Made by a program: the position numbers and the translations under genes. Shown here one piece after another: positions 49,669 through 61,065 of a stretch of DNA of 64,000 nt. The notes under the pieces were generated by a model. That model was not told the origin of the DNA and searched no databases. It worked only from the letters and a program-made list of their open reading frames with translations. How positions within the stretch are numbered: the stretch's first letter is position 1; every line of letters begins with the position of its first letter. Origin of the DNA: Arctopsyche grandis (taxonomy: Eukaryota > Arthropoda > Insecta > Trichoptera > Hydropsychidae); NCBI RefSeq assembly GCF_051622035.1, contig NC_135356.1, positions 22,473,839 through 22,537,838 of the forward strand, written 5' to 3'.

Positions 49669-51767
49669 TATGTGAACTGTTTTTAGAACAATGGCGTATG
49701 CATTTTTGAATTATTGATAGCTTTGCACCTAAATGAATGTTTGATATACATATATATGTATTTCAAAGCCAAAAATACACGAGCACAATTTCAAAATCAT
49801 CCTTATACCATTCAAATAATTGATGAATTCAAAATAGGAAACCATTATCCCCTACGTACATATTCAATAGCAACGTCTCTCAAAATGGTCACAATACAGA
49901 TGCCGATTCAGTGTTAGTGCGCAACATTTCTGTATCTTCTGCATCTTGGCGTTTTTCCCATTGCATTGTTTGGATATCACCTTTTCTACGTCACGTAATC
50001 TCTCCGTATCACATTTGAATGGTAGCATTCTTCTAAGAAAAATGTCTTAAGAAAGAAGTCGTCTTCAAGACGATTTCCTTCCAGCTTGAAGATTTGCTAT
50101 AACGACTACCACGAGATAAGTCTTTTCATTCTGTCTTAGTTCAACAAAATCTTTGAAGCAAATTTTACATTAACCCACTACTTCTTCATCTCTTACACAT
50201 GCTCAAAATTAAATCTGGCAACTAACATCGTGAATAAACCCATTTTATCTTAAATTACTACTAAAGCCTACTACATACATAAGTATAGGTACTTCTAATA
50301 GTTTTCCTTTTTAATATAAAGAGGTTGTTTAACCAATTTATAGAGATATCTTTGTTATTTGTGTTAGCTCTCTCATTTCAACTATGTACTTGAACTCTGA
50401 ATCTGACACATTATTTTTAACTATAAGTACGCACTAATCTTAGAAAACAATCTTGACGAATTTAAATCATCTTGTGAGTTTCAATCATAGCAATTAAATC
50501 CGCGACAACCGAACACGACCGTAATACACATTTAATTACACTGATTCGATGGCTTTCATCGTGAATATTACATTACAACTGAGACTAAACTAGGTGGGGT
50601 TGGGAGAGATTTGGGTTGGGAGGGATGATGAGGGTGGTCAGGATCGATAAGCCGCGACGACATAGAAGCAAACAAACGGATACTAGTATTTATTTTCATT
50701 ATTAAAGGCCAACATAGTGGATCAGGGGGTGGGATAAAGGGTGGTCCGTCAGTGAGGGTGGAAAATAATAGTACGACGAGAGTGAAAGCTTTATTTCCCG
50801 ATCGGCTGTCGGATTTGGAGCGGCTTAAAGTCCACGTGTTGAATCCGATATCGAAATAGTAAAAGGGAAATTGTGTACTACGCTAAATAATAATAGTGGG
50901 TGTTTGATCGATCGGAAGCAACCAGTAGCTGGCTACATTTATTTATAATTTCGTATCGAGTGGTGACAATTACAACGGCTCCACGTGTCGATTCAAACGA
51001 AAGGGAAATAGAGAGAGAGAGAGAGAGGTAGCTCCGAATGACAAGCTTTTCGTAAACAATGAAAGGTTTTCACGCTCGCTTACGAGGAAAACGTGAATGG
51101 GAAATGCGCTCTCGTTCGAATAATGTATACTATTGATTTTCACGGTGCTTTTACGTTAAAAATGCGCCATTTCATTCAAAACATGTAATTTCATTTGAAT
51201 GGCGTGTTTTACCCGTTGACGATCGACGCTTGTAATTTTTCTTAGTGTGATGACAAACGCTTCTAGTAATGATATATAATTTAAGATCAAATTACATGTC
51301 ACTTTAAAAGTGGGAAACCTTCAAATACAGACAAAAGTCTAAGAATGTATATACATATGTATCTATAATGTGTGAAGATAACTTTGTCATTACTATTTTT
51401 TTTTATACTTAAAAGTACAAACTTTATCTTGATATTTTAAAAGTAAAATTTTACACATTGCTTTCTACGAATAAATATCGTAATGATTGTAAAAACAGAT
51501 ATGTGATACTAAAATACGTTGAGCTCTTGCCAATTTTACTATGTATGTACATATGTATGGCCCATAAATTTCATACATGTATTGGCCCATAATATTCTTG
51601 CGATTATATAATATTAGATGTAAATTATATACATATGTATGTATGTAGGTTGTTACTAAACGTTGGGTTTTAGGATCATACACGATCCTTAGCTACATAG
51701 TATTTATTGCTCACAATGTATAGAATAAAAAGAGCTAAAAAATTAATATTAATGGAAATGTGTAGTG
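49669..51767. other. Intron 1 segment, non-coding
   Basis: AT-rich to 50460, then a GC-richer stretch 50470-51230. The latter has a G-quadruplex motif at 50596-50624 and a GA run at 51010-51027. No recognised exon. Confidence 0.45.
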
Positions 51768-52378
51768 TGTACATCAGTGTACGCCACGTGGGCTCTTTTG
51801 GGCGTAGTGCATTTTTTCAGTATTATCCTTTTGCCCTATGTTTTATCTACATATAGATACAGTTGACATAAGTTTTCAATATAAAATGTATTTTAATAAA
51901 ATAAATCACAATTTAATAATTAAACAAATACTGTCTATTGTAGTAAAATAATCAATAACTATTTTCTTGTTAAATATTGTAGATACAATCCGTCGTTTCT
52001 CTTTTCTTTTTGTTGGGGAGGTTTAAACCTACTTTTATATTAAAGCATTATTTCCTGTTTTAAACTGTTCGAATCCTTTGAGAGTATTATTTTTAAATAA
52101 AATGAACATCCCTGCTAACAGCTAAATAATGTGTTGCTTAGAGAAAAATAAGTATTTGCTTAACAGTAACTTCATACAAAAATAGTCTCAATGAACGGGT
52201 ATAGCCGATACTAATGTGCTACAACTATTTATTGCAGTTATTTCTTTTCAAAAGATGCGAGAACAATACATTATTTTTTGACTGGAATTCGTCCTTTATT
52301 AGTAAAAAAAAGGTTCACGTCCAAAATATTATATAAACTACGCTTGAAAAGAGCCCGCATGACGTACACTGGTGTACA
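51768..52378. mobile_element. DNA transposon remnant with about 41-bp terminal inverted repeats
   Basis: The left end reads TGTACATCAGTGTACGCC, then GGGCTCTTTT and GCGTAGT. The reverse complement of the right end reads TGTACACCAGTGTACGTC, then GGGCTCTTTT and GCGTAGT. The ends are about 85% identical and 611 bp apart. No transposase and no clear target duplication were seen, so the superfamily is open. Confidence 0.75.
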
Positions 52379-52687
52379 TAGATTACACATAACTAGACCT
52401 TATTTTGTTTGTTTGTTTGTTTTTGTCTTACAAATTTTATTTTTATCGGGTAAAAGTCAGATTTTATAATTAAAAAAACGTTGTATATCAACCCCAAAAA
52501 GATTTCGCAATATTTGTCAGAGTATGTATTTAAAGATATTAAGTTAATAAAAAATCGAATTATTCTTCATCCTCAAATTGAAAATACAATCTCAAAATTT
52601 AACGTATTGATACTTCACATATATGTAGATAAATTAAAAATAGACTTTGAGGCTTTTACTACAAAACTTTAGCTTATCAGCAACTCT
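52379..52687. other. Intron 1 segment, non-coding
   Basis: AT-rich with a GTTT run; nothing assigned. Confidence 0.4.
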
Positions 52688-53005
52688 CACTGGTAGCTGC
52701 TGGCCAAATCTTGGTTTGTGACTCCAGGTCGATCGTTTCTTATCAGAGTTTGTCAATTTTTCTGAATTTAATTTAAACGGTTCCTAAAAAAATCCTTTTT
52801 ATTGAGCGTCTTGAGGTTCGCCGATTTGTATAATAAATGCTGCAAAAATTTATCCGTAGATGTCACTATGTATGATATTTTTATGAATGCTCATTGTATA
52901 AATGCTTGTATTGATTGTATTGTATCTGGATTGGTACACTCGTCACTTTGGAGTGATCTGTAAATGCGAATGTACATGTTCGATTGAAATAAAATAAAAT
53001 TCGTC
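52688..53005 (+). mobile_element. SINE, copy D (head lost, tail retained)
   Basis: Body blocks GTGACTCCAGGTCGATCG, TATCAGAGTTTGTCAATTT and AACGGTTCCTAAAAAAATCC, then ATCCGTAGATGTCACTATG as in copies A-C. It continues through TACACTCGTCACTTTGGAGT, the sequence seen in the isolated fragments at 24140 and 32600, to an AAATAAAATAAAATT tail. The A and B boxes are missing. Confidence 0.75.
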
Positions 53006-53877
53006 CAATTTGGCACTAGGTCCAATTTCTTAAGCAACGACACGACATTACAAAACCATTAATAACCAATGCAAGGAATGAGCTTTTAATATCTGTAGCT
53101 TTTTACAATTTCTCACACACTACTATATCACATATTTTAATAAAATCAAACGACTATAAAAAAAACTGAATACAAAGAGTTACAACAAACATTTTGAATA
53201 CAGTTTTAAGGGCAACACGCACGATTATTGGCATCACATAAAATTTTATTTGAAACATACATCATTCCATTCACGCAAACACACGTTCAAAAAATGAAGA
53301 AAAAACAGTAATCTAAAATAGGCAAACATCATCCAATATTGGAACTATGATTTCTATTGATACCAATACTGATGTTGGTTCAATGCGGGAACTTATTTCA
53401 TTTGAAGCGGTTCTAGCACGCGATTGCAAGCCCAGTACAAATAACTAGTAATCCATAAATTCGCTTATTCCACCTCACCACCACCCCCGCCAACATACAC
53501 AAAAGGATGCGGGGCAGAGAAGAGGAGTCAGGGTGTAGGGTGAACCCCCCAATCGGCAATAGGGGGGTCACCCTATAAAATTGCGGCAGCACAATTAGGG
53601 TCCCTGTCACGAACGGGACTCACCGGCGCTCGTAAAATTTTATTTCGGTAAAAATTTATGTGCCCGCTCGTACACGGCCCTGTCTTATCACATTGGCATT
53701 GGCGAAACCAATTTTCATTATGTTTACGATTGTTCAAAATTTACCCGACTCAATTTGACTCGTTATGCAACGAGAATATTCTCACTCGCATCCGAAAATC
53801 GAATAGTTCATCTGTCACTTTTTTTCATTTTGCTTTGTTACTAATCTATGTACTTATGACATTCAATATATAATTTA
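53006..53877. other. Intron 1 segment with one GC islet
   Basis: GC-richer islet at 53400-53700 with ACCCCCCAATCGGCAATAGG-type sequence; no recognised exon. Confidence 0.4.
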
Positions 53878-53990
53878 CTTTATCGTTGTCCGTAGTAACA
53901 ATATATGAAGTTTTGTGATCATGCGAAAATTCGAAATTTTGACTGATTCGAACTCTGGAATCAATTACTGATCACGTTTTTATGACATGT
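53878..53990 (-). repeat. Unclassified interspersed repeat, shorter copy
   Basis: Reverse complement of 18204-18320: AAAACGTGATCAGTAATTG, GAGTTCGAATCAGTCAAAAT, CACAAAACTTCATATATTG, TTACTACGGACA. Confidence 0.75.
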
Positions 53991-54269
53991 GTATGTGTTA
54001 ATATGTTTGGATGTGAATTTTGAAGCTAATTTGAATACTATTTTTTTCTAACTGAAAATTCAAAATGTGTCATTCCCTGATTTGGCGTTCAAACCAGAAC
54101 TTTCTCATAGCCGTTGTATGTATATATGTACGTATGTCATTATTGAATTGTTTTTGACACTTTTTATATTACTAAAATATGTACATAAATAAAATCATGG
54201 GTTGGTCACATCCATTTTTTTTCTTTCACAAGCACTTTTCAAATAAACATTAATAAAATTAATATCTCA

Positions 54270-54897
54270 AATTGGCAAGTCATGATTATTTTTTACCTAT
54301 CACACCGTGGTAGATTTTCCCTTTTTCTTCTATAAAATATAAACTTAATCTACCTAAAGCTCCACATTTGTTTAGGTTCAAATTTATATATTTATACATA
54401 TTTATGTACATATGTCTAATTTGATAAATCCAATTTGACAGAATTCGAATTAGTGTTGAAGTCAAATTTCATATTAGATTTACTTATTTGCCTTATTTTA
54501 TTCATCTTCTACTGATCAAATCCAATGTACATTTTGTTACAACTTTTAAATATATCAAAGAAATAATTCTGTATTTTTTTTTTGTTTCTGTAATATTTGG
54601 ATCCTACTCTCCTTTAATACATTTCTTAGTAAATGTATATTTAATCTAGTTAAAGTACCCATGTATCCCTGCTTAAGTTCAATTTATTATTCACGTAAAT
54701 AATGTGACAAATTCAATTTGACAGACAAAAATTACACACATATATCTATCTTAAACTGGCAAGTCATGGTAATTTTTATATCACAGTAAAACATTGCGCA
54801 ACGTATTGCCTACACGTTTACCTTTTACCAAATATATATTTAATCTTGCTAAATTACCCACCTCTGCTTAGGTTTAATACGATAAATTCAATTTGAC
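54270..54897 (+). repeat. Degenerate tandem repeats
   Basis: CAATTTGACA recurs near 54431, 54716 and 54889, each preceded by a GATAAATC- or GACAAATT-like text. TGGCAAGTCATG recurs at 54274 and 54758, each followed by TTTACCTAT/TTTATATCAC-like sequence. Units are irregular and eroded. Confidence 0.6.
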
Positions 54898-56338
54898 ATA
54901 AAGACATTACTTGAATTGAAATTATCGTGACCGCACTGGGCCCACACTTGCCTAGCATTGCCCGAACATAAGACTCTTTTGACCCTGGGCTTAAACCCCT
55001 TTCAAAAACTGACACGACATCATATACCAAATTCGCTGTTGAAAACGATGAATTTTCACAGCGGAAAAACACACATACAAACCCATCAGATAAACAAACC
55101 TGGATTTGCTCGAGCGTTTTTGACCCCAAATATTTTGATCTGCAGATTTATACAACGGAGATACAAATATTCAAATTTGTATAATACATACATAGAGTAA
55201 CCGAAATGCTCGACATTGCTGCAAAGCTTGGAAAAAGCCGCTTCAAATACCTCCGAGCTGTTTTTAAACCCACCTACGATTTAAGTCGGTGTACCACGAG
55301 ATGGTATATTTGTATGTATGTATGAATTATATAATATATATCATTAATACAGTTTCAATGATAAAATAACACCTTTTTGTGGGGAAAACATTTTAGAAAC
55401 ATATGTACATATGTATATAGAATATCACATTGTTTGACTTACCGACAACGTTGTAATATGTTACGTCAACACATTTGCAAGGTGTGATTGTTTGTCGACA
55501 GTCGAGAGTGCACTCTTAGTGGGGGGGCTATCGGTCGCCAAACAACATCTGAGAGCCCCTACCGTCCTTAAACCCCCAAAGGGAGGCTTAAAGGGGGTTA
55601 TTCGATAGACTCTCGACACAGCAGGGGTGACAATTAAAATGTCGTGAAGGGTGATAGAAATCGCCGCTTATGAGCAAGTGGTGCTTCATATGAGAGCGCC
55701 TCAATCTCTCTCTCTCTCTCTCACTCTTTTGGTCTATGTCTCTGGCCATCGAACAACCTCCCAAACAACCCCTACCTGAAGAGGTTTGGTAGTGAGTGGA
55801 TCAAGTCCTAAAGTCTTGATTTCTCGTAGACTTTCTGTTGAAAAGCCTACTAACAGTCGTACATTTTCATCAACGAATAGTCGGAACTAGAAAACCATGT
55901 GTGGAAAATCGATGACATTAAATATTTCTGATTTCTGCAATTCAAATGGACGTGATTATTCATTATTTGAAATGTAAACGATAATACAACAATTGAAGCG
56001 TATTATGATAATATTGACATTCCATAAATAAATTTACATATTTACATATAGTTCCGAAAAAGTGCATAGATATATTTGTATGTGCATCTTTCTCCATAGA
56101 ACAACGTTATAAATATTACGTGGTAGGACGTTGCTATGTAAATTGAAATGATTAAAATCCAGAGTCGTAAGGTTCGGAACATTTTAAGTCGTTAAAAAAT
56201 CAGCCAACTGAGATATTTTTATTTTATTTTATTCATAGTATTACGGTATGTGTCAACTAGTCTCCAATTTTATTGAAATTCACTTATAAATTAAAATTTA
56301 AAAATTATTTATGATATCATAAATTTAAATTATGTGCA
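54898..56338. other. Intron 1 segment, non-coding
   Basis: GC-richer islet at 54920-55280, another at 55480-55860 with a TC run near 55707-55722 and self-complementary AACCCCC ... GGGGGTT. The rest is AT-rich. No recognised exon. Confidence 0.45.
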
Positions 56339-56525
56339 TCTAAAATATAATTTCGAAAAAGATTTTGTAATTATGTAAGTATTGTTGGTTTGTAAATGAA
56401 TATTCAAATGAATTTAAATAAAATAAAACTATTCAAATAAATTTAATAAAATGTTTACTATTAGATTGGCCATATTTAATCGGCTTATATTACAAATACC
56501 GAGTGAAGCCGGATAAAACCACTAG
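56339..56525 (+). mobile_element. Short non-autonomous Helitron (about 187 bp)
   Basis: Starts TCTAAAATATAATTTCGAAA after A and ends CGAGTGAAGCCGGATAAAAC then CACTAG (CTAG 56522-56525) before T. Same family as 2112-2322 and the array. Confidence 0.7.
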
Positions 56526-56545
56526 TTATAAATAAAATCGATGAA

Positions 56546-58681
56546 TTGTACGTATGTACACATTATAATGAGGTTCGTTCTATGGACTGGCGCCAAATGT
56601 ACCTCATGAATACTGGTGATGCTGTTGAATTTTTGTATAACACACTATATAATATTTTTGACAGTTATGTTCCTCGGTTCATCAGTTATCCTAATTTAGA
56701 ACTACATCGTCGGGTTTTTCCACCGTGGTTTGGGTCCAAACTTATAACTGATGTTCGTGCAAAATGGTTGTCTCATAGAAGATGGAAACGTAGCCAATCA
56801 TTTCGTGACTATGAGAAATTTCGGATTCTTAGGAAGATCGTGAAACGTGGTGTGAGTGAGCGTTATACCCTCTATCTCAAAGAGATGGAGAGTGCTATCG
56901 CTAGTAATCCTCACCACTTTTTCAGATTTATTAAGAGTAAGCATATTTCACATGGCCTTGAGCATTCGTTCTCATTTAATAATAAAAGTTGTGTCGGTCC
57001 TGAGATCGCTAAAGCTTTTGCTAGTTTTTTTAGCTCTGTATTTGATCAGAGATCACCATCCCTTGATGCTAATTTGGCTTCCCAAATTGGTACTGAAGGT
57101 GTTATTATAGACATTCCGCGGGTCTCGCTTGGAGATGTTAGGATAGCAATTTTGAAGCTGAAAGGGTCTGTTGGGCCTGACGGTGTGCCCCCTGACGTAT
57201 TAAAGGCATGCTGTAATTCGCTCTTAGAGCCTCTTCAGTTTATTTTTAACCTTATTCTGGATTCTGGTAATTATCCTGATAAATGGAAATTATCTAGAGT
57301 CATTCCCATTCATAAAAGTGGCTCTAAAAATGAGGTTGAAAATTACAGACCTATTGCTATCATCTCGGCTATTCCCAAAATTTTCGATAATATCCTTCAC
57401 CGTTTGATTCTTTTGCAGTTCAAAAGATTGTTGTGTGATGAGCAGCATGGTTTTTCACCATGTCGTTCCACTACCACTAATCTTGCCTGCTTTTCATATT
57501 ATACCATGTCTAAAGTTGACCGTGGACAACAAGTTGATGTAGCCTACTTTGACTTTCGAAAAGCATTTGATCTTGTCAACAATGACGCTCTTATGATCAG
57601 ATTAGCTGAAGTGGGCTTTTCTCCACGTCTTCTTAAACTCTTTGCTTCTTATCTTAGTGATAGGAAGCAATTTGTTAGATATGGTATTTATGAATCTCCT
57701 TCATTTTTTACGCGATCTGGTGTAACTCAGGGGTCCACCTTAGGCCCTTTACTATTTACAATAGTCATTAATAACCTCCCAAAAGTACTACGCAATGCTT
57801 CATGTCTCTTGTTTGCTGACGACGTTAAACTATTCTTTGCTGTTAAGGATGAGAGGCAAGCCTCTCTCCTTCAAGCTGATATTAACGCTGTTTTAGAGTT
57901 CAGTTCCAGTTTAGGGCTTGAACTGAATACTAGTAAATGTGCTATTATGAGTTATGGACGTGCGAATTCGCTCTATTGTCACGGATATTCCATTGGATCC
58001 GTATTGTTGAAGCGCGTGGAATCAATGGTCGACTTGGGTATCACTTTTGATCCTCAATTCACCTTTCACAACCACATCAAGACAATCGCTGACGTTTCCT
58101 TTCGTCGACTTGGATTTGTCTTGAGATATGCTAGATTATTCTCCAACCCCTTGTCTTCTCGCTTGCTTTTCAACTCGCTTGTTAGAAGTAAGCTAGAGTA
58201 TAATGCAATTGTGTGGAATCCGCACGAAGCAAACTACTCTCTTATTATAGAAAAAGTGCAAAAAGCATTTCTTCGTTTTCTTTATAAGAAAGAGTATGGG
58301 TACTACCCATATCTCTATCCTACTCCTTTCCTTTTGGGCATGCTTGGGTATAATTCCCTTGAACTTCGGAGAAACTTCTCGTTAATTCGTTTCGTTCTCC
58401 AGCTATTGCGTGGTAATACGTCATGCCCGTTGTTGCTGGAACAGTTGGGACTTTATGTCCCTAATAATTATGTGCGTGGTAGACATCATCATTTAATGGT
58501 TGTACCTGCTGCTCGCACAGTTCTTTTTCGAATGGCTCCTATTCCAAGAGCTATTCGACTTCTCAATGAAATCGTTGCTGCTGTCCCTGAATGTGATATT
58601 TTCCACCTTGGGGAGCGTAGATTGTCGGATGTTATCTTAACATATTTATCTGGTAACCTGCGCTCATCATTACTTTCTTAA
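56546..58681 (+). CDS. Non-LTR retrotransposon reverse transcriptase (ORF2 C-terminal part)
   Basis: An open frame of 711 codons; the first in-frame ATG is at 56582, and the frame opens upstream with a non-ATG codon because the copy is truncated. It encodes the RNA-directed DNA polymerase that copies LINE RNA at its target. Visible in order: pre-RT linker; fingers motif GPDGVPPDVLK (about residue 214) and ENYRPIAI; motif A YFDFRKAFD (about 335) with its catalytic Asp; motif B GVTQGSTLGPLLF (about 392); motif C FADDVKLF (about 423) with the Asp pair; thumb and C-terminal region with VRSKLEYNAIVWNPH, and PAARTVLFRMAPIPRAIRLLN near the end. All catalytic residues are present. No apurinic-type endonuclease domain or gag-like ORF precedes it. 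Clade assignment to jockey/CR1 rests on motif style. Related dead copies: 19385-19700 and 26395-26830. Confidence 0.95.
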   Translation: MYVCTHYNEVRSMDWRQMYLMNTGDAVEFLYNTLYNIFDSYVPRFISYPNLELHRRVFPPWFGSKLITDVRAKWLSHRRWKRSQSFRDYEKFRILRKIVKRGVSERYTLYLKEMESAIASNPHHFFRFIKSKHISHGLEHSFSFNNKSCVGPEIAKAFASFFSSVFDQRSPSLDANLASQIGTEGVIIDIPRVSLGDVRIAILKLKGSVGPDGVPPDVLKACCNSLLEPLQFIFNLILDSGNYPDKWKLSRVIPIHKSGSKNEVENYRPIAIISAIPKIFDNILHRLILLQFKRLLCDEQHGFSPCRSTTTNLACFSYYTMSKVDRGQQVDVAYFDFRKAFDLVNNDALMIRLAEVGFSPRLLKLFASYLSDRKQFVRYGIYESPSFFTRSGVTQGSTLGPLLFTIVINNLPKVLRNASCLLFADDVKLFFAVKDERQASLLQADINAVLEFSSSLGLELNTSKCAIMSYGRANSLYCHGYSIGSVLLKRVESMVDLGITFDPQFTFHNHIKTIADVSFRRLGFVLRYARLFSNPLSSRLLFNSLVRSKLEYNAIVWNPHEANYSLIIEKVQKAFLRFLYKKEYGYYPYLYPTPFLLGMLGYNSLELRRNFSLIRFVLQLLRGNTSCPLLLEQLGLYVPNNYVRGRHHHLMVVPAARTVLFRMAPIPRAIRLLNEIVAAVPECDIFHLGERRLSDVILTYLSGNLRSSLLS

Positions 58682-59038
58682 TTTGAATGTGATGAATGAG
58701 TGGAATCTTAATCTACTCTCTTCCATTTGGGCCTCGCTGTGATTTTATTTTTTATTCATATTTTGTTTTATTTTATTTTATTTTTTCTTTCTCTTTTGTA
58801 CATTTTTATATACTATTTTAATTTTGATCAGTGTAAACAAAGAATGGGATTTATGGATTTTATTTTTAATTTTTACACTTTTGTTATTTTTTTTTTTTTT
58901 TCTCTCTGAATGATGTATTATTTTCCTTTTGTTACTTTTTTTGTAATTTTATTTTACCATGTTTTCTGCTTTTGCTTTTTTCCTTTATTTACAGTTTACT
59001 TGTTTTTATATCATGTTTTTATATATTTTTCAAATGTA

Positions 59039-59084
59039 GGCCATTGTGGCGCATTAGGTTCTTCCTGTAATGCCACAATGGTCC
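59039..59084 (+). other. 3'-terminal hairpin of the LINE
   Basis: CCATTGTGGC (59041-59050) pairs perfectly with GCCACAATGG (59072-59081), and ATTA with TAAT inside after a two-base bulge. It sits just before the AAATA tail, where the element's own reverse transcriptase would recognise the RNA. A degraded counterpart is present near 26775-26815. Confidence 0.75.
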
Positions 59085-59112
59085 AAAACTATTAAATAAA
59101 TAAATAAATAAA

Positions 59113-59369
59113 AATGTACATATTTTGATGAGTTGTAACCAAAACCGAATTTTTTTTTTATTCTCATGTTTCTCTTTGATTTATTTGTATATGAAATTAA
59201 TACACATATATTATTAATGGACTTAATTTTAGGTTATACCTATTTAATTACCAATAATTCAATACATTGGATTACATGTCAATTTTTAGTAATCTTCTTA
59301 ATTCCTTTAATTTTTTATATTTTTAAAATTGCTGTTATTTTTGTTACTAACAATTTTATAGGTTGACAA
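59113..59369. other. AT-rich intron sequence
   Basis: Nothing assigned. Confidence 0.4.
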
Positions 59370-59438
59370 AAAAGTCGATCTTACTAAAATAAAGTCGGTG
59401 TCGGAGTCGCTAAATTTGTAACCGACTCCACAGCCCTG
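59370..59438 (-). mobile_element. Solo end of a hAT-type element
   Basis: Read on the minus strand from 59438: CAGGGCTGTGGAGTCGG, with a nearby inverted GTCGGAGTC forming a sub-terminal hairpin. This end type is common among hAT elements in animals. The other end and a target duplication were not found. Confidence 0.55.
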
Positions 59439-60967
59439 TTGAAATCTTATCCATTTCTGGAAACAGTGTAATATTGGGGTAACCTGTAAAGACACTGTGT
59501 ATTAAAATAAAAATAAAATAACAGCCCAGCCTTAATTGTGTCGTATTTGAAGTATGTATCTGCAACTATCATATTTACATATACCGCAATAGATTGTAAA
59601 CAACAAATTTTAATATGACGCTTTAATCACAATTCGGATTCTTGGTTACAATGTTTGTTATAATTGATGAAACTACAATTTTATTTCAAAATTCATTAGC
59701 CAAATAATATGTACATTTGAAGGATTAAAAATTCATTACGAAAATACAGTAAAACAGATTTCATTATCACACAGATAAACATGCAAGGATCCTAAATACG
59801 TAATTATTTACCTATGTACATATATAAGGTCAGTTATTGTACAAATACATACGTATTATCAAATAAATAATATATCAGCCATATACCATTCGCTGATAGA
59901 TGAAAATATTTCTATTGTTTCTTATATTGAGATGCATTCATCCATCAGACTCACTTCAATGCACTTGTCTATTTGCTTCTGTCATCATTCTGTTGATTAT
60001 GATTTGAGTGTCTCACTCGTCATCTTCTATGACGTCAATCGTTTCACTACATATTCTGAACTTTTCATCTGCATATTTGTCTCCTCAATATAACGAGCAT
60101 GTACTTGAGTTCATTTTTAACGAGTGCACTCGTTATTATGCAGCATCAATGCTTCAATTCATAAAGATTCGTAGGTATTCGTCATTATGAATAGCAAAGT
60201 AGATGAATTAAAACTAATATGATAATAATAATAAAGCATTCACTTATCGTTTGTAAATCAAATAATTTCGAAAATTTGTGAAAGGTATATTTGCGTGTGA
60301 GTATATCTGTCGATTAAAACTCCATGCCTGTATAATCTACCAACTAGTTTGAAAGTTTTGAAGAAGACAACGTCAACGGTTTCCGTACAGTACTTAAATT
60401 TAATAAGAGCTTATAATGCTTGACTCGTGCATGAGCTTAAAGTTTTCCACGCTTGGTTGGTTTTCCCTCGATTTTCCCCAAGAGGGAAAAGTTGGTCGTT
60501 TATTAACGTCATTCGCAATCAAATCCGGTTTACTTACGAATCAGACTTTTTGTTTTAAATATATAATTAAAGGCTCTCTCTCTCTTTCTCTTTCTTCCGA
60601 ATGGTATTGGTGTAGTTCTGGAATAAAAACGCCTGGAGTTTCCATCGGAATTAAATTTTTCCCCTCCTAGTTGGCTAACAAACTATTTCGTTAAGAAAGG
60701 ACTCCCGCATCCCGTTCTTTCAAGTCGAAGTTTTCCTCTGAAAACAAATCTTGTTACAGAATTTCATTCTTCGAAACAATGCTAATTACCGTCGGTGAAA
60801 AATTTTTCCTCTTATTTTCTCTTTTTTTACTCTCGCTTCCCCCTAGGCCGAAAAGTTCGAATCATTTGTGGGGTTTCTACATACACCTAGTACTAGTAAC
60901 ACACTTTTTCCTAGTAAAATTTAGCACACCTTCTAATGCTTGTTTTTTGTTTGTTTCTTGTTCACAG
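59439..60967. other. Rdl: End of intron 1, non-coding, with acceptor site
   Basis: AT-rich to about 60410; GC-richer 60420-60900 with a (TC)n tract near 60574-60595. Ends with a T-rich tract and TTCACAG at 60961-60967, a strong acceptor for Rdl exon 2. Confidence 0.6.
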
Positions 60968-61065
60968 GAGTGGTGGGGGTGGCATGTTTGGTGATGTCAA
61001 CATTTCCGCTATTTTGGATTCTTTTAGCGTCAGTTACGACAAAAGAGTAAGACCAAATTACGGAG
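60968..61065 (+). CDS. Rdl: Rdl GABA-gated chloride channel subunit, coding exon 2
   Basis: A 98-base exon between TTCACAG and GTAAGT. With the two bases left from exon 1 it encodes GSGGGG, then [20 protein letters not shown], then RVRPNYG and the first base of the next Gly codon (phase 1). This is the near-invariant N-terminus of mature insect RDL, the start of the extracellular GABA-binding domain: NIS is a potential N-glycosylation site, and [11 protein letters not shown] opens the first conserved strand. Drosophila RDL has almost the same residues with Leu instead of Phe after Met. The next exon should begin with the rest of the Gly codon and PPVEVG-type sequence; it is not found up to 64000. 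The identification is by recognition of the motif and its exon borders. Confidence 0.95.

Larger units (their letters stand above)
56540..59112 (+). mobile_element. Jockey/CR1-superfamily LINE, 5' truncated, otherwise young
   Basis: Contains the long reverse-transcriptase frame, then a 3' untranslated region (58682-59040, T-rich), a terminal hairpin and an AAATA-type tail (about 59093-59112). The endonuclease half is absent, as expected from incomplete reverse transcription. It begins within about 20-60 bases of the CTAG end of the preceding Helitron; target duplications could not be fixed. Confidence 0.85.
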
